Part shown: piece by piece, positions 8,092 to 19,944 of the stretch
Layout: each line of letters begins with the position of its first letter
Position numbering within the stretch: position 1 is the stretch's first letter
Notes under the pieces: generated by a model
What the model saw: the letters and a program-made list of their open reading frames with translations, nothing else
Database searches by the model: none
Told to the model about the DNA's origin: nothing
NCBI GenBank assembly: GCA_003220495.1
Contig: QHSP01000023.1
Span: 1-64,000, forward strand
DNA: 64,000 bases
Direction: 5' to 3'
Source: Candidatus Rokuibacteriota bacterium
GTDB lineage: Bacteria; Methylomirabilota; Methylomirabilia; Rokubacteriales; CSP1-6
Program-made: the position numbers and the translations under genes

Positions 8092-11000
8092 AGTCCACGC
8101 TGACCGCGCCCGGCCCGAGCCGGCTCTCGCCCTCGGCCACGAGCTCACGGCTCCCGTCTACGGAAAGACCACGCGCCCGCACGACGACTTCCTGGCCGTC
8201 GAGCACGAGGTGCAGGAAGACCGGGACACGCCCGGGATGCTCTCCACAGAGCTGCCGCACGGCGGCGAGGACGGCGGTCGAGTCCTCGCCGGGCGTCACG
8301 CGGATCCGGCAGGCGTTCGGCTCGCTCGTGCCGCCGCTGTTGCGCGAGCGACCGTCGGATTCGGCGAGCGCCTGCGCGAGCAGGCGGACGTCCTCGGCGA
8401 GCACCACCCGTCCCTTGTCACCGTCGTCCACCCGCCCGCGGACCAGTACGGCCTCGCCCGAGCGCAGACACGCGGCCGCCGACTTGAACGGCTCCGGGAA
8501 CACCGTGACCTCGACGGTGCCGTCCATGTCCTCGAGCGTGAAAAACGCCATCCGATTGCCGCCCTTCGTCGATGTTTCCTTGAGACCGTTCGCGTGTCCG
8601 AACAGGAGGACGCGCGAGCCGTGACCCTTGGCGGCCAGATCGCCGGAGGTCGTGACGCCCAGTGGCTCGACCACGCCGCGGTATCGCGCCAGCGGATGGC
8701 CCGAGATGTAGAACCCGAGCACCTCCTTCTCGAACGCGAGACGCTGATCGGCTTCCCACTCCGGTGTGATCTCGGCGGGCGCGCTCGTCCGGGCCGCCGG
8801 CGCCACCGCCGGCATCATCTCGAAGAAGGAGCCCTGGCCCTCCGCGCGGTCGCGCTGCTGACGCTGGCCGCTCTCGAGCGCCGTGTCGGTGGTGGCCAGC
8901 AGATGGGCGCGCGTGAGGCTGAGCGAGTCGAACGCCCCCGCCTTGATGAGGCTCTCCACCACGCGCCGGTTGACGAGCCGCAGATCGACCCGCGCGCAGA
9001 AGTCCTCCAGGGTCCTGAACGTCCCCTCGCCGCTGCGCGACTTCAAGATCGACTGCATCGCCGCCTCCCCGACGTTCTTGATCGCGGCCAGGCCGAAGCG
9101 GACGGTGTCGCCCGCGACGGAGAACTGCACAGCCGACACGTTGACGTCGGGGGGCTCGACGCGGATGCCCATCGCCCGGCATTCTTCGATGTACTTCACG
9201 ATCTTGTCGGTGTCCCCCATCTCGGAGGTCAGCAGCGCGGCCATGAACTCGACGGGGTAGTTCGCCTTGAAGTACGCGGTCTGGTACGCGACGAGCCCGT
9301 ACGCCGCCGCGTGGGAGTTGTGCACGGCGATCCCGTTGGCGATGAAGCTCCGCGCGCCGGGGACCTCGAAGTCGTACGTCGGCTCGACGCCGTCGATGAC
9401 GAACCGCTTCGGCCTCGACCAGCCCATCGCGGGATCGACGAGGCTCTGAAGCGCCGGCGATTCGAGGCGATCGGCAAGATGCTCTAGCGTGTCGCGGCGG
9501 ATGCCTCGCGTGACACGATCCCTCCCGACTAGCCGATAGGCGAGTCCCAGCGCCCGGCATCCTGCCTTCAGTGTGGCGTAGCGTTTAAGAATGGCCTCGC
9601 GGAGCGACTCTCGATAGATCGCCGTCGGAATGACATCGACAGTTCCTCGCGCGAGGAGAGCTCGCGTGTCCGCGGATGAGGCGACGAGCGAGGCGAGAGC
9701 GGCCCGCTTGCTCCCAACGAGATGAATTCCCACGAGCTCATTGAATCGCGCGTAAGTTCTCCGACCGCCAATGAGATTGACTGTGTAGCCGATGCGGCGG
9801 GTCCCACGATACGCGAAGGTCTTCCGATGGATCGTGCTCGGGATGCCGAGTTTCAGGAGCAGGCGACGAACGTCGCCGGCGAGTCCCTCGGAGGACGTCG
9901 CGTAGTACACCGACAGCGTCTTGGGGTGGACGCAGCCATTCCCCTGAAACAGTTTCCCGACGAGAATCGCGATCGCGTGTTGATCCCAAGCGTCGACGAT
10001 CGCCGGTGTCCGTTTGTTGGTTGCGGTCTTTCCCTGGAGGCCACAGTCCCGGAAGAGGAACGCGACGGCTTCCGAGGGGACCGTTCGATCGATCCGACTC
10101 GGACGGACCGATGAAGCCTTGGGCTTCGCACGGCGCTCGACTCGAGCGATCGTGTTCGCGAACGCCAGGACGTTGCGCCGCATGGCCTCGAGTTCGTCCT
10201 CGACTGTCGAGTATGAGGAGAAGTGACTGTCGTCGCCGTGGCTCCCCTCTGACAGCGCGTATCCGAGCAGGGCGGGCCAATGCTTCGGAACCGTCGTCCG
10301 GCCACTCGGGAGTTCGCGAGCGACCGCGACGAAATCGTCATCGGTGAGATCTTCGGCGTTCAGCCACCCTCGTTGCGTGAAGATCGGGTGATCGGGGGTG
10401 CAGCGAAGCGTCATCCCGTTCGCGAGCTGGAGACGACCGACCTGCCGACTTCCGCTTGGTCGGACACCGAGCGCGCGGAACGGGCCGTCCTTGGTGAGCA
10501 CGAGGTCACCCTCGTGGATCGCCGTGATCGGCTTACAGCTGCCGTCGGCCATCTCGATGAGCGTGTCACCGGTCAGGCATTTATTGAATCCATACCCCGC
10601 GAACTTCTCCATCAGCTCCCAGACACGCTCGGCCTTCGCCGCGGAGGTGTTGCGCTCGCGGCAGCCAGTGATGAACTTTTCGCGCTGCTTGGCCATGAGC
10701 TCGCGGTCCTTCTTGCCCATGGCGCGGCGGAGGATGTCGGCCTCGCCCATGGTGAAGCCCGCCATCTCGGAGGCGATCTGCATGATCTGTTCCTGGTACA
10801 CCATGATCCCGTACGTCTCCCGCGTGAACTTCTCCATGGCGGGGTGCTCGTACGTGATCTTGGACCGACCGTGTTTGCGCTGGATGAAGTCGGGGATGAG
10901 CTCCATCGGGCCGGGTCGGTAGAGCGAGACCATGGCGATGAGGTCCTCGAGCTGCTCGGGCCGGAGCCCGCGAAGGGCGTCGCGCATCCCGGACGACTCG

Positions 11001-12826
11001 AGCTGGAACACGCCGAACGTCTTGGCTTCGGAGAGCATCTCGTACGTCTTCTTGTCGTCGAGCGGCAGCCGGTCGAGGTCGAGCTCGAGCCCGCGGGATT
11101 CCTTGATCAGCGCGACCGTGTTGGCGAGCACGGTGAGCGTCCGAAGGCCGAGGAAGTCCATCTTGAGCAGGCCGAGCTTCTCGATCGGTCCCATCGCGTA
11201 GCCGGTGATCAGCTCCGGCCGCTTGGGGTCCTTGTAGAGCGGGATGTGTTCCTCGAGGGGCTCGTCGGAGATCACCACCGCGGAGGCGTGCACCGACGCG
11301 TGGCGCGTGCAGCCCTCGAGCGTGCGGGCGATCTCCCACAGCTCGCGCACGTTGGGCTGGCTGCGCACGATCTCGGCGAGCGGCAGCGACTTCTGGTGGG
11401 CGTCGTCGAGGGTGATGTTCAGCGGGAAGTTCGGCACGAGCTTCGCGATCCGGTCCACGTCGGCGTAGGGCATGCCGAGGACACGCCCCACGTCGCGGAT
11501 CGCGGCCTTGGCGCCGAGCGTCCCGAACGTGATGATGTGCGCGACCCGGTCGCGCCCGTAGCGCTCGGCGACGTAGCGGATGACCTCGTCCCGGCGGTCG
11601 TCGGCGAAATCGATGTCCATGTCGGGCATCGAGATCCGCTCCGGGTTCAAGAATCGCTCGAAGAGCAGGCCGTAACGCATCGGATCGATGTTCGTGATGC
11701 CCAGGCAGTAGGCCGTCAGCGAGCCCGCGGACGAGCCGCGTCCGGGCCCGACCGCGATCCCCTGCTCGCGCGCGTAGCGGATGAAGTCCCACACGACCAG
11801 GAAGTAACCCGCGAAGCCCATCTTCTCGATCACGGAAAGCTCGTGGGCCAGCCGCGCCTCGATGGCGTCGCCGGGGGTCGATCCATAGCGACGCCGGAGC
11901 CCGTCATGGGCCAGCTCGTGCAGGTAGCTGTCGAGCGTGTGCTCGTCGGGAACGAGGTAGCGCGGCAGGTGGAACTGGTTGAAGTCGAGTGTGAGGTTGC
12001 AGCGCTCGGCCACCGCCAGGGTGTTCTGGCACGCTTCGGGGAGCTCGGCGAAGACGCGCGCCATCTCTTCCGCCGACTTGATGTAGAACTCCTGCGTCGA
12101 GAACCTGAAGCGTCCGGTATCTTGAAGATTCGTTCCGGTCTGGATGCAGAGCAGCGCCTCGTGGGCGCGTGCATGGCCTCCCTCGAGGTAGTGCGAGTCG
12201 TTCGTGCCGACGACCGGCGCGCCGATCGACTTGGCGATGCGGAGGGTCTCGGCCATGACCCGTTCCTGCTCTTCGAGCCCGTGCGCCTGGACCTCCATGA
12301 AGTAGTGGTCCTTGCCGAAGACCTCCTGGTACCACCCCGCCGTCTCCCGCGCCCGTACGGCGTCGCCAGCGCTGAGCATCCGCGACACCTCGGAGTTCAG
12401 GCAGCCCGAGAGGACGAGCAGTCCATCGGCGTGCTGGGCGAGAAGCTCGCGATCGACGCGCGGCTTGTAGTAGAAACCCTCGAGGAACGCCCGGGACACC
12501 AGCTTGACGAGGTTCTTGTACCCCGTGCGATTACGAACGAGGACCGTCAGATGGTTCGCGCCCTCGTAGCCGCCGTCCTGCGAGCCGCGCTCCTTCCGCC
12601 CGCCTGGCGCCACGTAGAGCTCGCAGCCGAGGATCGGCTTGACGCCGGCCTTCTGGGCCGCCAGGTAGAAGTCGATCGCGCCGAAGAGGTTCCCGTGATC
12701 GGTGAGCGCGATCGCCGGGAACCTGAGCTCCTTTGCCTTCTCGACCAGCTTCTCGAGCTGTGCGGCGCCGTCGAGCAGGCTGTACTCGGAATGCACGTGC
12801 AAGTGGACGAATTCGCTGTGCCGCAT
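8075..12826 (-). CDS. dnaE: DNA polymerase III subunit alpha, interrupted in-frame by an intein
   Basis: PHP domain [34 protein letters not shown]...[15 protein letters not shown]; 421-aa in-frame insertion. Confidence 0.96.
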   Translation of the reverse strand: MRHSEFVHLHVHSEYSLLDGAAQLEKLVEKAKELRFPAIALTDHGNLFGAIDFYLAAQKAGVKPILGCELYVAPGGRKERGSQDGGYEGANHLTVLVRNRTGYKNLVKLVSRAFLEGFYYKPRVDRELLAQHADGLLVLSGCLNSEVSRMLSAGDAVRARETAGWYQEVFGKDHYFMEVQAHGLEEQERVMAETLRIAKSIGAPVVGTNDSHYLEGGHARAHEALLCIQTGTNLQDTGRFRFSTQEFYIKSAEEMARVFAELPEACQNTLAVAERCNLTLDFNQFHLPRYLVPDEHTLDSYLHELAHDGLRRRYGSTPGDAIEARLAHELSVIEKMGFAGYFLVVWDFIRYAREQGIAVGPGRGSSAGSLTAYCLGITNIDPMRYGLLFERFLNPERISMPDMDIDFADDRRDEVIRYVAERYGRDRVAHIITFGTLGAKAAIRDVGRVLGMPYADVDRIAKLVPNFPLNITLDDAHQKSLPLAEIVRSQPNVRELWEIARTLEGCTRHASVHASAVVISDEPLEEHIPLYKDPKRPELITGYAMGPIEKLGLLKMDFLGLRTLTVLANTVALIKESRGLELDLDRLPLDDKKTYEMLSEAKTFGVFQLESSGMRDALRGLRPEQLEDLIAMVSLYRPGPMELIPDFIQRKHGRSKITYEHPAMEKFTRETYGIMVYQEQIMQIASEMAGFTMGEADILRRAMGKKDRELMAKQREKFITGCRERNTSAAKAERVWELMEKFAGYGFNKCLTGDTLIEMADGSCKPITAIHEGDLVLTKDGPFRALGVRPSGSRQVGRLQLANGMTLRCTPDHPIFTQRGWLNAEDLTDDDFVAVARELPSGRTTVPKHWPALLGYALSEGSHGDDSHFSSYSTVEDELEAMRRNVLAFANTIARVERRAKPKASSVRPSRIDRTVPSEAVAFLFRDCGLQGKTATNKRTPAIVDAWDQHAIAILVGKLFQGNGCVHPKTLSVYYATSSEGLAGDVRRLLLKLGIPSTIHRKTFAYRGTRRIGYTVNLIGGRRTYARFNELVGIHLVGSKRAALASLVASSADTRALLARGTVDVIPTAIYRESLREAILKRYATLKAGCRALGLAYRLVGRDRVTRGIRRDTLEHLADRLESPALQSLVDPAMGWSRPKRFVIDGVEPTYDFEVPGARSFIANGIAVHNSHAAAYGLVAYQTAYFKANYPVEFMAALLTSEMGDTDKIVKYIEECRAMGIRVEPPDVNVSAVQFSVAGDTVRFGLAAIKNVGEAAMQSILKSRSGEGTFRTLEDFCARVDLRLVNRRVVESLIKAGAFDSLSLTRAHLLATTDTALESGQRQQRDRAEGQGSFFEMMPAVAPAARTSAPAEITPEWEADQRLAFEKEVLGFYISGHPLARYRGVVEPLGVTTSGDLAAKGHGSRVLLFGHANGLKETSTKGGNRMAFFTLEDMDGTVEVTVFPEPFKSAAACLRSGEAVLVRGRVDDGDKGRVVLAEDVRLLAQALAESDGRSRNSGGTSEPNACRIRVTPGEDSTAVLAAVRQLCGEHPGRVPVFLHLVLDGQEVVVRARGLSVDGSRELVAEGESRLGPGAVSVDYAGRA
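9317..10579 (-). mobile_element. DnaE intein (421 aa) with LAGLIDADG homing-endonuclease domain
   Basis: Starts Cys ([13 protein letters not shown]), block B-like [11 protein letters not shown], ends IANGIAVHN followed by Ser+1 of SHAAAY; dodecapeptide-like [10 protein letters not shown] and [10 protein letters not shown]. Confidence 0.93.
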
Positions 12827-12837
12827 CGAGCTCCCGA

Positions 12838-14391
12838 TCACTCCCACTCGATCGTGGAAGGTGGTTTGGACGAGATGTCGAAAACAACCCGGTTGATGCC
12901 CTTGACCTCGTTGATGATCCGATTGCTGATCGTGCCCAGGAGATCATAGGGCAGCCGCGCCCAGTCCGCGGTCATCGCGTCCTGGCTCATGACGGCCCGC
13001 AACGCGATGACGTGCGCGTAGGTCCGGTAGTCGCCCATGACGCCGACGGTCCGGATGGGCAAGAGCACCGCGAACGCCTGCCATACCGTTCGCTCGAACC
13101 CGGCCCGACGCACCTCTTCCTGGACTACGGCGTCGGCCTCGCGGAGCAGGTCCAGCCGATCCGGGCTCACCTCGCCGAGCACGCGGATGGCGAGCCCGGG
13201 TCCCGGGAATGGCTGCCGCCAGACGATCTCAGGAGGAAGCCCCAGGAGCTCGCCGAGCTTACGGACCTCGTCCTTGAAGAGCTCGCGAAGCGGCTCGACG
13301 AGCTTGAACTGCATCTTCAGCGGGAGGCCGCCGACGTTGTGGTGGGTCTTGATCGTGGCCGAGGGCCCGCGGAACGAGACCGACTCGATGACGTCTGGAT
13401 AGAGCGTGCCCTGGGCAAGCCATGGGATGTCCCCGAGCTTCTTGGCCTCGTCCTCGAACACGGCGATGAACTCGGCCCCGATCCGCTTGCGCTTGATCTC
13501 CGGGTCCGTCACACCGCGGATCGCGTCGAGGAATCGGGTGGATGCGTCGATATGGATGAGGTTCATCTTGAATGCGTCGCGGAACGTGTGGACGACCGAG
13601 TCGGCCTCTCCTTTTCTCAGCAGACCGTTATCGACGAAGACGCACGTCAGCTGGTCGCCGATGGCGCGATGAGCCAGGACGGCGACCACCGAAGAGTCGA
13701 CGCCGCCCGAGAGCGCGCAGAGCACGCGCTGGCCACGGACCTGGGCGCGGAGGGCATCGACGGTGGTGTCGATGAAGCCGGCCATCGACCACGTCCGGTT
13801 CACGCCGCACAGGCTGAGGAAGTTGTCGAGGATCGTCCGCCCCTGCGGCGTGTGGAGAACCTCCGGGTGGAACTGGACGGCATAGAGTCGTCGGTCCTCG
13901 TCCGCCATCGCCGCCACCGGGCAGTTCGGGGTCTTCGCAAGCGGCACGAAGCCCTTCGGTGGGCGAAGCACAGTGTCCCCGTGGCTCATCCAGACGGTGA
14001 CGCGGCCGGCGTCGTCGGGTTCGACGCCCCGGAACAGCGGGCTCGATCCCTGGAGCGTGATTTCGGCTTTGCCGTACTCTCGGCGCTCGGCCGGAATCAC
14101 GTGGCCGCCCAGGAGATAGCCCATCGCCTGCATCCCGTAGCAGATCCCCAGGATCGGGATGCCGGCCTCGAAGAGCTGCTTCGGCGGCAGCGGCGCGCCG
14201 TCCTCGTAGACGCTCGATGGTCCGCCGGAGAGGATGATGCCCTGGTAGCCGGCGGACAGGATCTCGGCGGGCGGATGCGTGCAGGAGAAGATCTCGGAGT
14301 AGACGGACATCTCGCGGACCCGGCGGGCGATCAGCTGGGTGTACTGGCCGCCGAAATCGAGGACCGCGATCTTGCCGGCGCCGGCCGACAT
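12838..14391 (-). CDS. guaA: GMP synthase (glutamine-hydrolysing)
   Basis: GATase motif [11 protein letters not shown]-loop [11 protein letters not shown]-terminal PSTIEWE. Confidence 0.96.
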   Translation of the reverse strand: MSAGAGKIAVLDFGGQYTQLIARRVREMSVYSEIFSCTHPPAEILSAGYQGIILSGGPSSVYEDGAPLPPKQLFEAGIPILGICYGMQAMGYLLGGHVIPAERREYGKAEITLQGSSPLFRGVEPDDAGRVTVWMSHGDTVLRPPKGFVPLAKTPNCPVAAMADEDRRLYAVQFHPEVLHTPQGRTILDNFLSLCGVNRTWSMAGFIDTTVDALRAQVRGQRVLCALSGGVDSSVVAVLAHRAIGDQLTCVFVDNGLLRKGEADSVVHTFRDAFKMNLIHIDASTRFLDAIRGVTDPEIKRKRIGAEFIAVFEDEAKKLGDIPWLAQGTLYPDVIESVSFRGPSATIKTHHNVGGLPLKMQFKLVEPLRELFKDEVRKLGELLGLPPEIVWRQPFPGPGLAIRVLGEVSPDRLDLLREADAVVQEEVRRAGFERTVWQAFAVLLPIRTVGVMGDYRTYAHVIALRAVMSQDAMTADWARLPYDLLGTISNRIINEVKGINRVVFDISSKPPSTIEWE

Positions 14392-14401
14392 CGGCGCCCC
14401 G

Positions 14402-15562
14402 CTACCGCGGGCGCCCGAGCTTCTGAGCCTGCTGAAAGACCTTACCTTCCGTTTTGATCGTGGGCGCGATGATCAGCTCGGTCTGCTGCAGGTCGCGGAT
14501 CGTGCGCGCGCCAACCGAGCCCATACACGTCCGGATCGCTCCGACGAGGTTGAGGGTGCCGTCCTCGGTGAACGCAGGCCCGAAGAGAATCTGCTCGAGC
14601 GAGCCGACGCTCCCCACCCGGATCCGGGTGCCGCGCGGAAGGTTGGCGTGGGGCGTCGCCATTCCCCAGTGATAGCCGCGTCCGGGCGCTTCGATCGCGC
14701 GCGCGAACGCCGACCCGATCATGACCGCGTCGGCGCCCGACGCGAACGCCTTGCACACGTCGCCGCCCGTCGTCATGCCGCCGTCGGTGATGATCGGCAC
14801 GTAGCGGCCGCTCCGCTTCCAGTAGAAGTCACGCGCGGCGGCGGCATCGGCGGTCGCGGTCACCTGGGGCACGCCCAGCCCGAGCACTTCACGGCTCGTG
14901 CAGGCCGCGCCGGGACCCACGCCGATCAGCAGCGCGTCGGCGCCGACGTCCATCAGCTCGAGGCACGCCTCGTAAGTGACGACGTTGCCGATGACGAGCG
15001 GGATCGCGAGCTGCTTCTTCAGCTTGCGGAGGTCGACGGGCGTGTACTCGGTGGCGATGTGGCGGGCGGTGGTGACCGTCGACTGGACCACGAAGATGTC
15101 CGCTCCGGCTTCCTGCGCGATCTGGGCGAACCGCTCGGCGCGCTGCGGGATCGAGGAGACGACGGCCGGGCCGCCCCCCTTTTTGATCTCGGTGATCCGC
15201 TGATGGATCAGATCCTCCTTGATCGGCTCGCCGTAGATCGACTGGATGAGCTTGGTCGCCTCTTCCTGGCTGGCCGAGACGATGCGTTCGAGCACTTCGG
15301 CGGGGTTCGCGTAGCGGGAAAAGATGCCTTCGAGGTTCAGCACGGCGAGGCCGCCGTGCCGCCCCATCTCGATCGCCAGCCGGGGGCCGACGACGCCGTC
15401 CATGGCCGCGGCGATGATCGGCAGATCGAACCGGTGGCCGCAGAGCTCCCAGGAGATGTCGACCTCGTTCGGATTGACCGTGACGGCTCCGGGGACGAGC
15501 GCGATGTCATCGAACCCGTAAGCGACCCTGGCCTTGCGCCCTCGCCCGACCCACATCCCCAT
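14402..15562 (-). CDS. guaB3: GuaB3-family IMP dehydrogenase-related protein, no CBS pair
   Basis: ~387 aa; [44 protein letters not shown]; too short for CBS-containing GuaB; GGAGG 7 nt before ATG 15562. Confidence 0.85.
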   Translation of the reverse strand: MGMWVGRGRKARVAYGFDDIALVPGAVTVNPNEVDISWELCGHRFDLPIIAAAMDGVVGPRLAIEMGRHGGLAVLNLEGIFSRYANPAEVLERIVSASQEEATKLIQSIYGEPIKEDLIHQRITEIKKGGGPAVVSSIPQRAERFAQIAQEAGADIFVVQSTVTTARHIATEYTPVDLRKLKKQLAIPLVIGNVVTYEACLELMDVGADALLIGVGPGAACTSREVLGLGVPQVTATADAAAARDFYWKRSGRYVPIITDGGMTTGGDVCKAFASGADAVMIGSAFARAIEAPGRGYHWGMATPHANLPRGTRIRVGSVGSLEQILFGPAFTEDGTLNLVGAIRTCMGSVGARTIRDLQQTELIIAPTIKTEGKVFQQAQKLGRPR

Positions 15563-15652
15563 CGGCAACCCTCCTTCAGAGCCGTCCGCCGGTTTCGCCT
15601 GGGAGTCCCGTATATAGGGATAGACCCCGACCTGACCTACTAGATTTCGTAG

Positions 15653-15681
15653 AGTATACCCACGAGGCCGGGCGGTGTCAA
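15653..15681 (-). promoter_or_regulatory. Sigma-70-type promoter for guaB3-guaA, inside 3' end of coaX
   Basis: Reverse strand TTGACA-N17-TATACT (5-6/6 matches per box, optimal spacer). Confidence 0.7.
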
Positions 15682-16460
15682 CGCCGGGAAGCGTCGGGAT
15701 GAGCCTCGTCGTAGAGCATCCGGAGCCCGTCGAGCCTGAGGTTGTCGTCGACCCGCTCGATGCACCGGGCGACGTCGGTGAGGAGCCCGGCGTTGCCCCC
15801 GGTCGCGATCACCTTGGCCCCTCCCCCCAACTCCCCCTGCATCCGTTCGACCAAACCCTCCACGAGGCCGGCATAACCGTAGATCGCCCCGGATTGAAGG
15901 TTGGTCGTCGTGTTGCGTCCGATCGCCTCCTTGGGCCTGACCAGCTCGACCCGGGACAGGCGCGCGGCCCGGTTGATCAGCGCCTCCACGGACGTGACGA
16001 TCCCCGGGGCGATGGCGCCGCCGATGAACTCCCCCCGCCGGTTGACGCAGTTGAACGTCGTGGCCGTGCCAAAGTCGATCACGATCAGCGGCGGGCCATA
16101 CTTCGCCGCGGCGGCGAAGGCATCGACGTACCGGTCGGCGCCGACCTCACGGGGCGCGTCGACGGCGAGCGGCAGCCGCGTGTTCACACCCGGCTCGATG
16201 AAGAATGGCGGCCGGCTGAAGTACTTCTCGCACATCCACTCGAGCGTCTGCTGGACCGGGGGTACCACGTTCGAGATCGACACGCCGTCGATGGACGCTG
16301 GGCGGATCCCCCGCGACTGCAGGAGCATCTCGATGAAGAGCCCGTACTCGTCGGCCGTCTGCTCGCGCCGGCTCGTGAGGCGCCACGAGACGAGCAGGCG
16401 CTCGCCGTCGAACACGCCGATCTTCGTGTTGGTGTTTCCGACATCGGCAACGAGCAGCAT
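15678..16460 (-). CDS. coaX: Type III pantothenate kinase
   Basis: MLLVADVGNTNTKIGVFDG, DFGTATTFNCV, GGAIAPGI. Confidence 0.95.
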   Translation of the reverse strand: MLLVADVGNTNTKIGVFDGERLLVSWRLTSRREQTADEYGLFIEMLLQSRGIRPASIDGVSISNVVPPVQQTLEWMCEKYFSRPPFFIEPGVNTRLPLAVDAPREVGADRYVDAFAAAAKYGPPLIVIDFGTATTFNCVNRRGEFIGGAIAPGIVTSVEALINRAARLSRVELVRPKEAIGRNTTTNLQSGAIYGYAGLVEGLVERMQGELGGGAKVIATGGNAGLLTDVARCIERVDDNLRLDGLRMLYDEAHPDASRR

Positions 16461-16514
16461 CGGCCGTCTCCTTCCTCGGTCTCGAGGCCCTCAGTCTAGA
16501 GGCGCGCCTCGGCC

Positions 16515-17309
16515 TCAGCCTCGACCGGGCGCGCCGACGGGGTCGCTGGAGGTGATCGCTCCGGCGAGCACGCGCTTGAGCGAGCCGCCCACGTCGACGA
16601 GAAGGGCGCCGTCGCTATCGAGGTCGGCCGCGACGCCGGTGACGGTGTCGATCGTGACCCGCCGCCCGAGGGTGTCGCTGAGCCGCCGCCATCCCTCACG
16701 GATGGGACCGAAGCCCTCGCCCTCGAGGCGGGCCCGCCACGCGTCGAATTCCTCCAGCAAGACCGTGAGCATCGATTCTCGGCTGGGCGCGTGTCCAGTC
16801 TCGAGCGCGACCGAAGTGGCGTTCGCCGCCAGATCGGATGGGAACTCGCGCTGCCCGAGATTGATGCCGATACCGATGATCGTGACGAGCGTCGTGGGGC
16901 TGCTCTGCCCCGGACTGCCCGCTTCCCCCTTCCCTGTCGTGCGAGCTTCCAGCAGGATTCCCGCGATCTTGTTGCCCGCCACCAGGACGTCGTTCGGCCA
17001 CTTGAGCCGCGCATCCACCCGCGCGACGCGCCGAAGCGCCTCGGCGGTGGCGACTGCGGTCGCGAGCGACAACGTGGCCAGGAGCGCCTGAGGAAGCCGC
17101 GGCCGGACGATGATGGAGGCCAGGAGGCTTGTTCCGGCGGGAGCCCGCCAGGTTCGCCCCAGCCGGCCTCGGCCCGCCAGCTGCTGGTCGGCGACGACCA
17201 CCGTGCGATCGGCGGCGCCACGCTCGGCGAGCGCGAAGGCGACCGACTGGGTCGAGTCGACGGTGCCGAGGCGGACGATGACGCCCGACGTGCTACCGCC
17301 CGGCGTCAT
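16515..17309 (-). CDS. birA: Biotin--[acetyl-CoA-carboxylase] ligase
   Basis: VDSTQSVAFALAERG, GRGRLGRTWRAPAGTSLLASI, KWPNDVL. Confidence 0.93.
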   Translation of the reverse strand: MTPGGSTSGVIVRLGTVDSTQSVAFALAERGAADRTVVVADQQLAGRGRLGRTWRAPAGTSLLASIIVRPRLPQALLATLSLATAVATAEALRRVARVDARLKWPNDVLVAGNKIAGILLEARTTGKGEAGSPGQSSPTTLVTIIGIGINLGQREFPSDLAANATSVALETGHAPSRESMLTVLLEEFDAWRARLEGEGFGPIREGWRRLSDTLGRRVTIDTVTGVAADLDSDGALLVDVGGSLKRVLAGAITSSDPVGAPGRG

Positions 17310-19944
17310 CGAACCAGCCGAGGCTCGCGACGAGCTTGGCGCGCACGGCTTCTTGCTCGACGAGACGCTCTCGCTCCTTCGCGACGATCTCGGCGGGCGC
17401 GCGCTCGGCGAAGTCCGGCTTCGCCAGCTTCGCCTTCGCGAACCCGATCCGCTCGTCGACCTTGGCGATCTCCTTCTCGATCCGCTGGCGCTCCGCCGCG
17501 GGGTCGACGATGCCGGCCAGCTCCACGTAGAGCTCCGAGCCGCCGATGACCGCCATGGCCGAGCTGCGCGGGCGCGTCGCCTTCGGATCGACGGTCAGCC
17601 GGACGCGCGCCAGCGAATCGATCAGCGCGCTGTTGGCGGTGAAGAGCTCCGCCGCGTCGGGTCCGGCACGGAGCGTCGCCCCGAGCGCGGCGCCGGGCGC
17701 GATCCGCATCTCGCCGCGGATGTTACGCACGGCGGTGACCAGGTCCATGATCGCCGTCATCTGTCGCTCCGCGTGCGGATTGCGATCCTTCTTCGTCGGC
17801 CGCGGATACGGCGCGAGCATGATCGAGTCGCCCTTGTGCGGCAGGCGCTGCCAGATCTCCTCGGTGATGAACGGCATGAACGGATGGAGCAGCCGGAGCG
17901 TCGCCTCGAGCACGCGCACGAGCGTGGCTTGCGTGCGCGCGCGCCGACCCGGGCTCTCCGCATGGTAGAGAGACAGCTTGGCCATCTCGAGGTACCAGTC
18001 GCAGAACTCGTGCCACAGGAACTGGTAGAGCGCCGACGCCGCATCGCTGAACCGATACCGCTTGAGCGCCGTCCGAGCGTCCGCGACGGCCGCCGCCAGC
18101 CGGCTCTCGATCCAGACGTCCGCGAGAGCCGGCGGCGTTTTCTTGGCGAGCGCCGGATCGAAACCGGCCAGATTCGAGAGGACCAGGCGCGAGGCGTTCC
18201 AGATCTTGTTGGCAAAGTTCCGGTAGCCCTCGATGCGCTCCTCGGAGATCCGGATGTCGCGCCCCTGCGCGAGCGCGGCGAGGGTGAAGCGGAACGCGTC
18301 GGTGCCGTACTTCTCCATGACCACGAGCGGATCCGCGACGTTGCCCTTCGACTTCGACATCTTCTGGCCTTCGGCATCGCGCACGATCGCGTGCAGGTAC
18401 ACGTCGCGGAAGGGCACGTCCTTCATGAAGTGGATCCCGAGCATCGCCATCCGCGCGACCCAGAAGAACAGGATGTCCGGTCCGGTGACGAGCACCGAGG
18501 TCGGATAGTAGGTGCGCAGGTCGGCGGTGTCGTCGGGCCAGCCGAGCGTGGAGAACGGCCAGAGGCCGGACGAGAACCACGTGTCGAGCGTGTCCGGGTC
18601 CTGCCGCAGCGGCCCTCCGCATTTCGGGCACGCCTGCAGGTCCTCCTTCGACACGTGCACGGAGCCGTCGGCGTCGCAGTACCACGCTGGGATGCGGTGA
18701 CCCCACCAGAGCTGACGCGAGATGCACCAGGGTCGGATGTTCTCCATCCAGTGGTAGTACGTCTTCGTCCAGTTGCGCGGGAGGATCGTGATCCGCCGCT
18801 CGCGCACCGCCTTGATCGCCGCCTCGGCCAGGGGCTTCACCTGCAGGTACCACTGCTTGGAGACCAGCGGCTCGACGACGGTCTTGCTGCGATAGCAGAT
18901 GCCGACCGCGTGGCGGTAGGGCTCGATCTTTTCGATCAGCCCGAGCGCCTTCATGTCCTCGACGATCCGCCGGCGGCACTCGAAGCGATCGAGCCCGGCG
19001 TAGCGGCCGGCTTCGGCCGTCATCTTTCCGTCGAAGCCGATGACGGTCTTGATCGGGAGGTTGTGGCGGCGCCCGATCTCGAAGTCGACAGGATCATGGC
19101 CCGGAGTCACCTTGATGACGCCGGTGCCGAACTTCGGATCGACCGCCTCGTCCGCGACCACCTTCACCGTGATCGTGCCGTCGACCGATGGCACCTCGAG
19201 CGTCTGGCCTACGAGGTGCCGGTACCGCTTGTCCTTCGGATGGACCGCCAGGCCGGTGTCGCCGAGCTTCGTCTCCGGCCGCACGGTACCGAGCGTGACC
19301 GGACCGTACTTGATGTAGACGAACTCGTCGTCGCGCTCCTCGCGCTCCACCTCGATGTCGGACAAAACCGTCTGGCACTTCGGGCACCAGTTGACGATGT
19401 AGTCGTCGCGGTAGATCAGCCCTTCTTCCCAGAGCCGCACGAACGATTCGCGCACCGCCCTCGAGAGCCCCGCGTCCATCGTGAAGCGCTCGCGCGACCA
19501 GTCGCACGAGGCCCCGAGTCGCCGGAGCTGCCGGACGATCTGGCCGCCGGACTCTTCCTTCCACTGCCACGCGCGCGCCAGGTACCTGTCGCGGCCGAGG
19601 TCTTCCTTTGTCTTGCCCTCGCCGGCGAGCATGCGCTCGAGGATCACGTGCACGGCGATCGATGCGTGGTCGATCCCGGGAAGCCAGAGCGTGTTGAAGC
19701 CGTCCATGCGCTTCATCCGCGTCAAGGTGTCTTGCAGGGTCATCGTCAGCGCGTGACCCCAGTGGAGCGACCCCGTGACGTTGGGCGGCGGCATCGAGAT
19801 CGAGTACGGCTTGCCCTTGGCGGCGGGATCCGCGCGGAAGTATCCGCGCTCCTCCCAGAGCGGATACCAGCGTTGCTCGACCGCCGCGGGATCGTACCGA
19901 TCCGGGATCTCGCCGGTCGGCGCGCTCGGCGTCGAAGCACTCAC
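17293..19944 (-). CDS. valS: Valine--tRNA ligase
   Basis: SMPPPNVTGSLHWGHALTMTLQD, KMSKSKGNV, C-terminal coiled coil; GTG start 19944 (the longer ORF in the track is a spurious N-terminal extension). Confidence 0.96.
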   Translation of the reverse strand: MSASTPSAPTGEIPDRYDPAAVEQRWYPLWEERGYFRADPAAKGKPYSISMPPPNVTGSLHWGHALTMTLQDTLTRMKRMDGFNTLWLPGIDHASIAVHVILERMLAGEGKTKEDLGRDRYLARAWQWKEESGGQIVRQLRRLGASCDWSRERFTMDAGLSRAVRESFVRLWEEGLIYRDDYIVNWCPKCQTVLSDIEVEREERDDEFVYIKYGPVTLGTVRPETKLGDTGLAVHPKDKRYRHLVGQTLEVPSVDGTITVKVVADEAVDPKFGTGVIKVTPGHDPVDFEIGRRHNLPIKTVIGFDGKMTAEAGRYAGLDRFECRRRIVEDMKALGLIEKIEPYRHAVGICYRSKTVVEPLVSKQWYLQVKPLAEAAIKAVRERRITILPRNWTKTYYHWMENIRPWCISRQLWWGHRIPAWYCDADGSVHVSKEDLQACPKCGGPLRQDPDTLDTWFSSGLWPFSTLGWPDDTADLRTYYPTSVLVTGPDILFFWVARMAMLGIHFMKDVPFRDVYLHAIVRDAEGQKMSKSKGNVADPLVVMEKYGTDAFRFTLAALAQGRDIRISEERIEGYRNFANKIWNASRLVLSNLAGFDPALAKKTPPALADVWIESRLAAAVADARTALKRYRFSDAASALYQFLWHEFCDWYLEMAKLSLYHAESPGRRARTQATLVRVLEATLRLLHPFMPFITEEIWQRLPHKGDSIMLAPYPRPTKKDRNPHAERQMTAIMDLVTAVRNIRGEMRIAPGAALGATLRAGPDAAELFTANSALIDSLARVRLTVDPKATRPRSSAMAVIGGSELYVELAGIVDPAAERQRIEKEIAKVDERIGFAKAKLAKPDFAERAPAEIVAKERERLVEQEAVRAKLVASLGWFDDAGR

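Noticed and set aside
10280-12949. 889-aa ORF on + strand
   Set aside because: Antisense to dnaE; high-GC codon bias creates long antisense ORFs; Arg/His/Glu-rich low-information sequence, no family motifs
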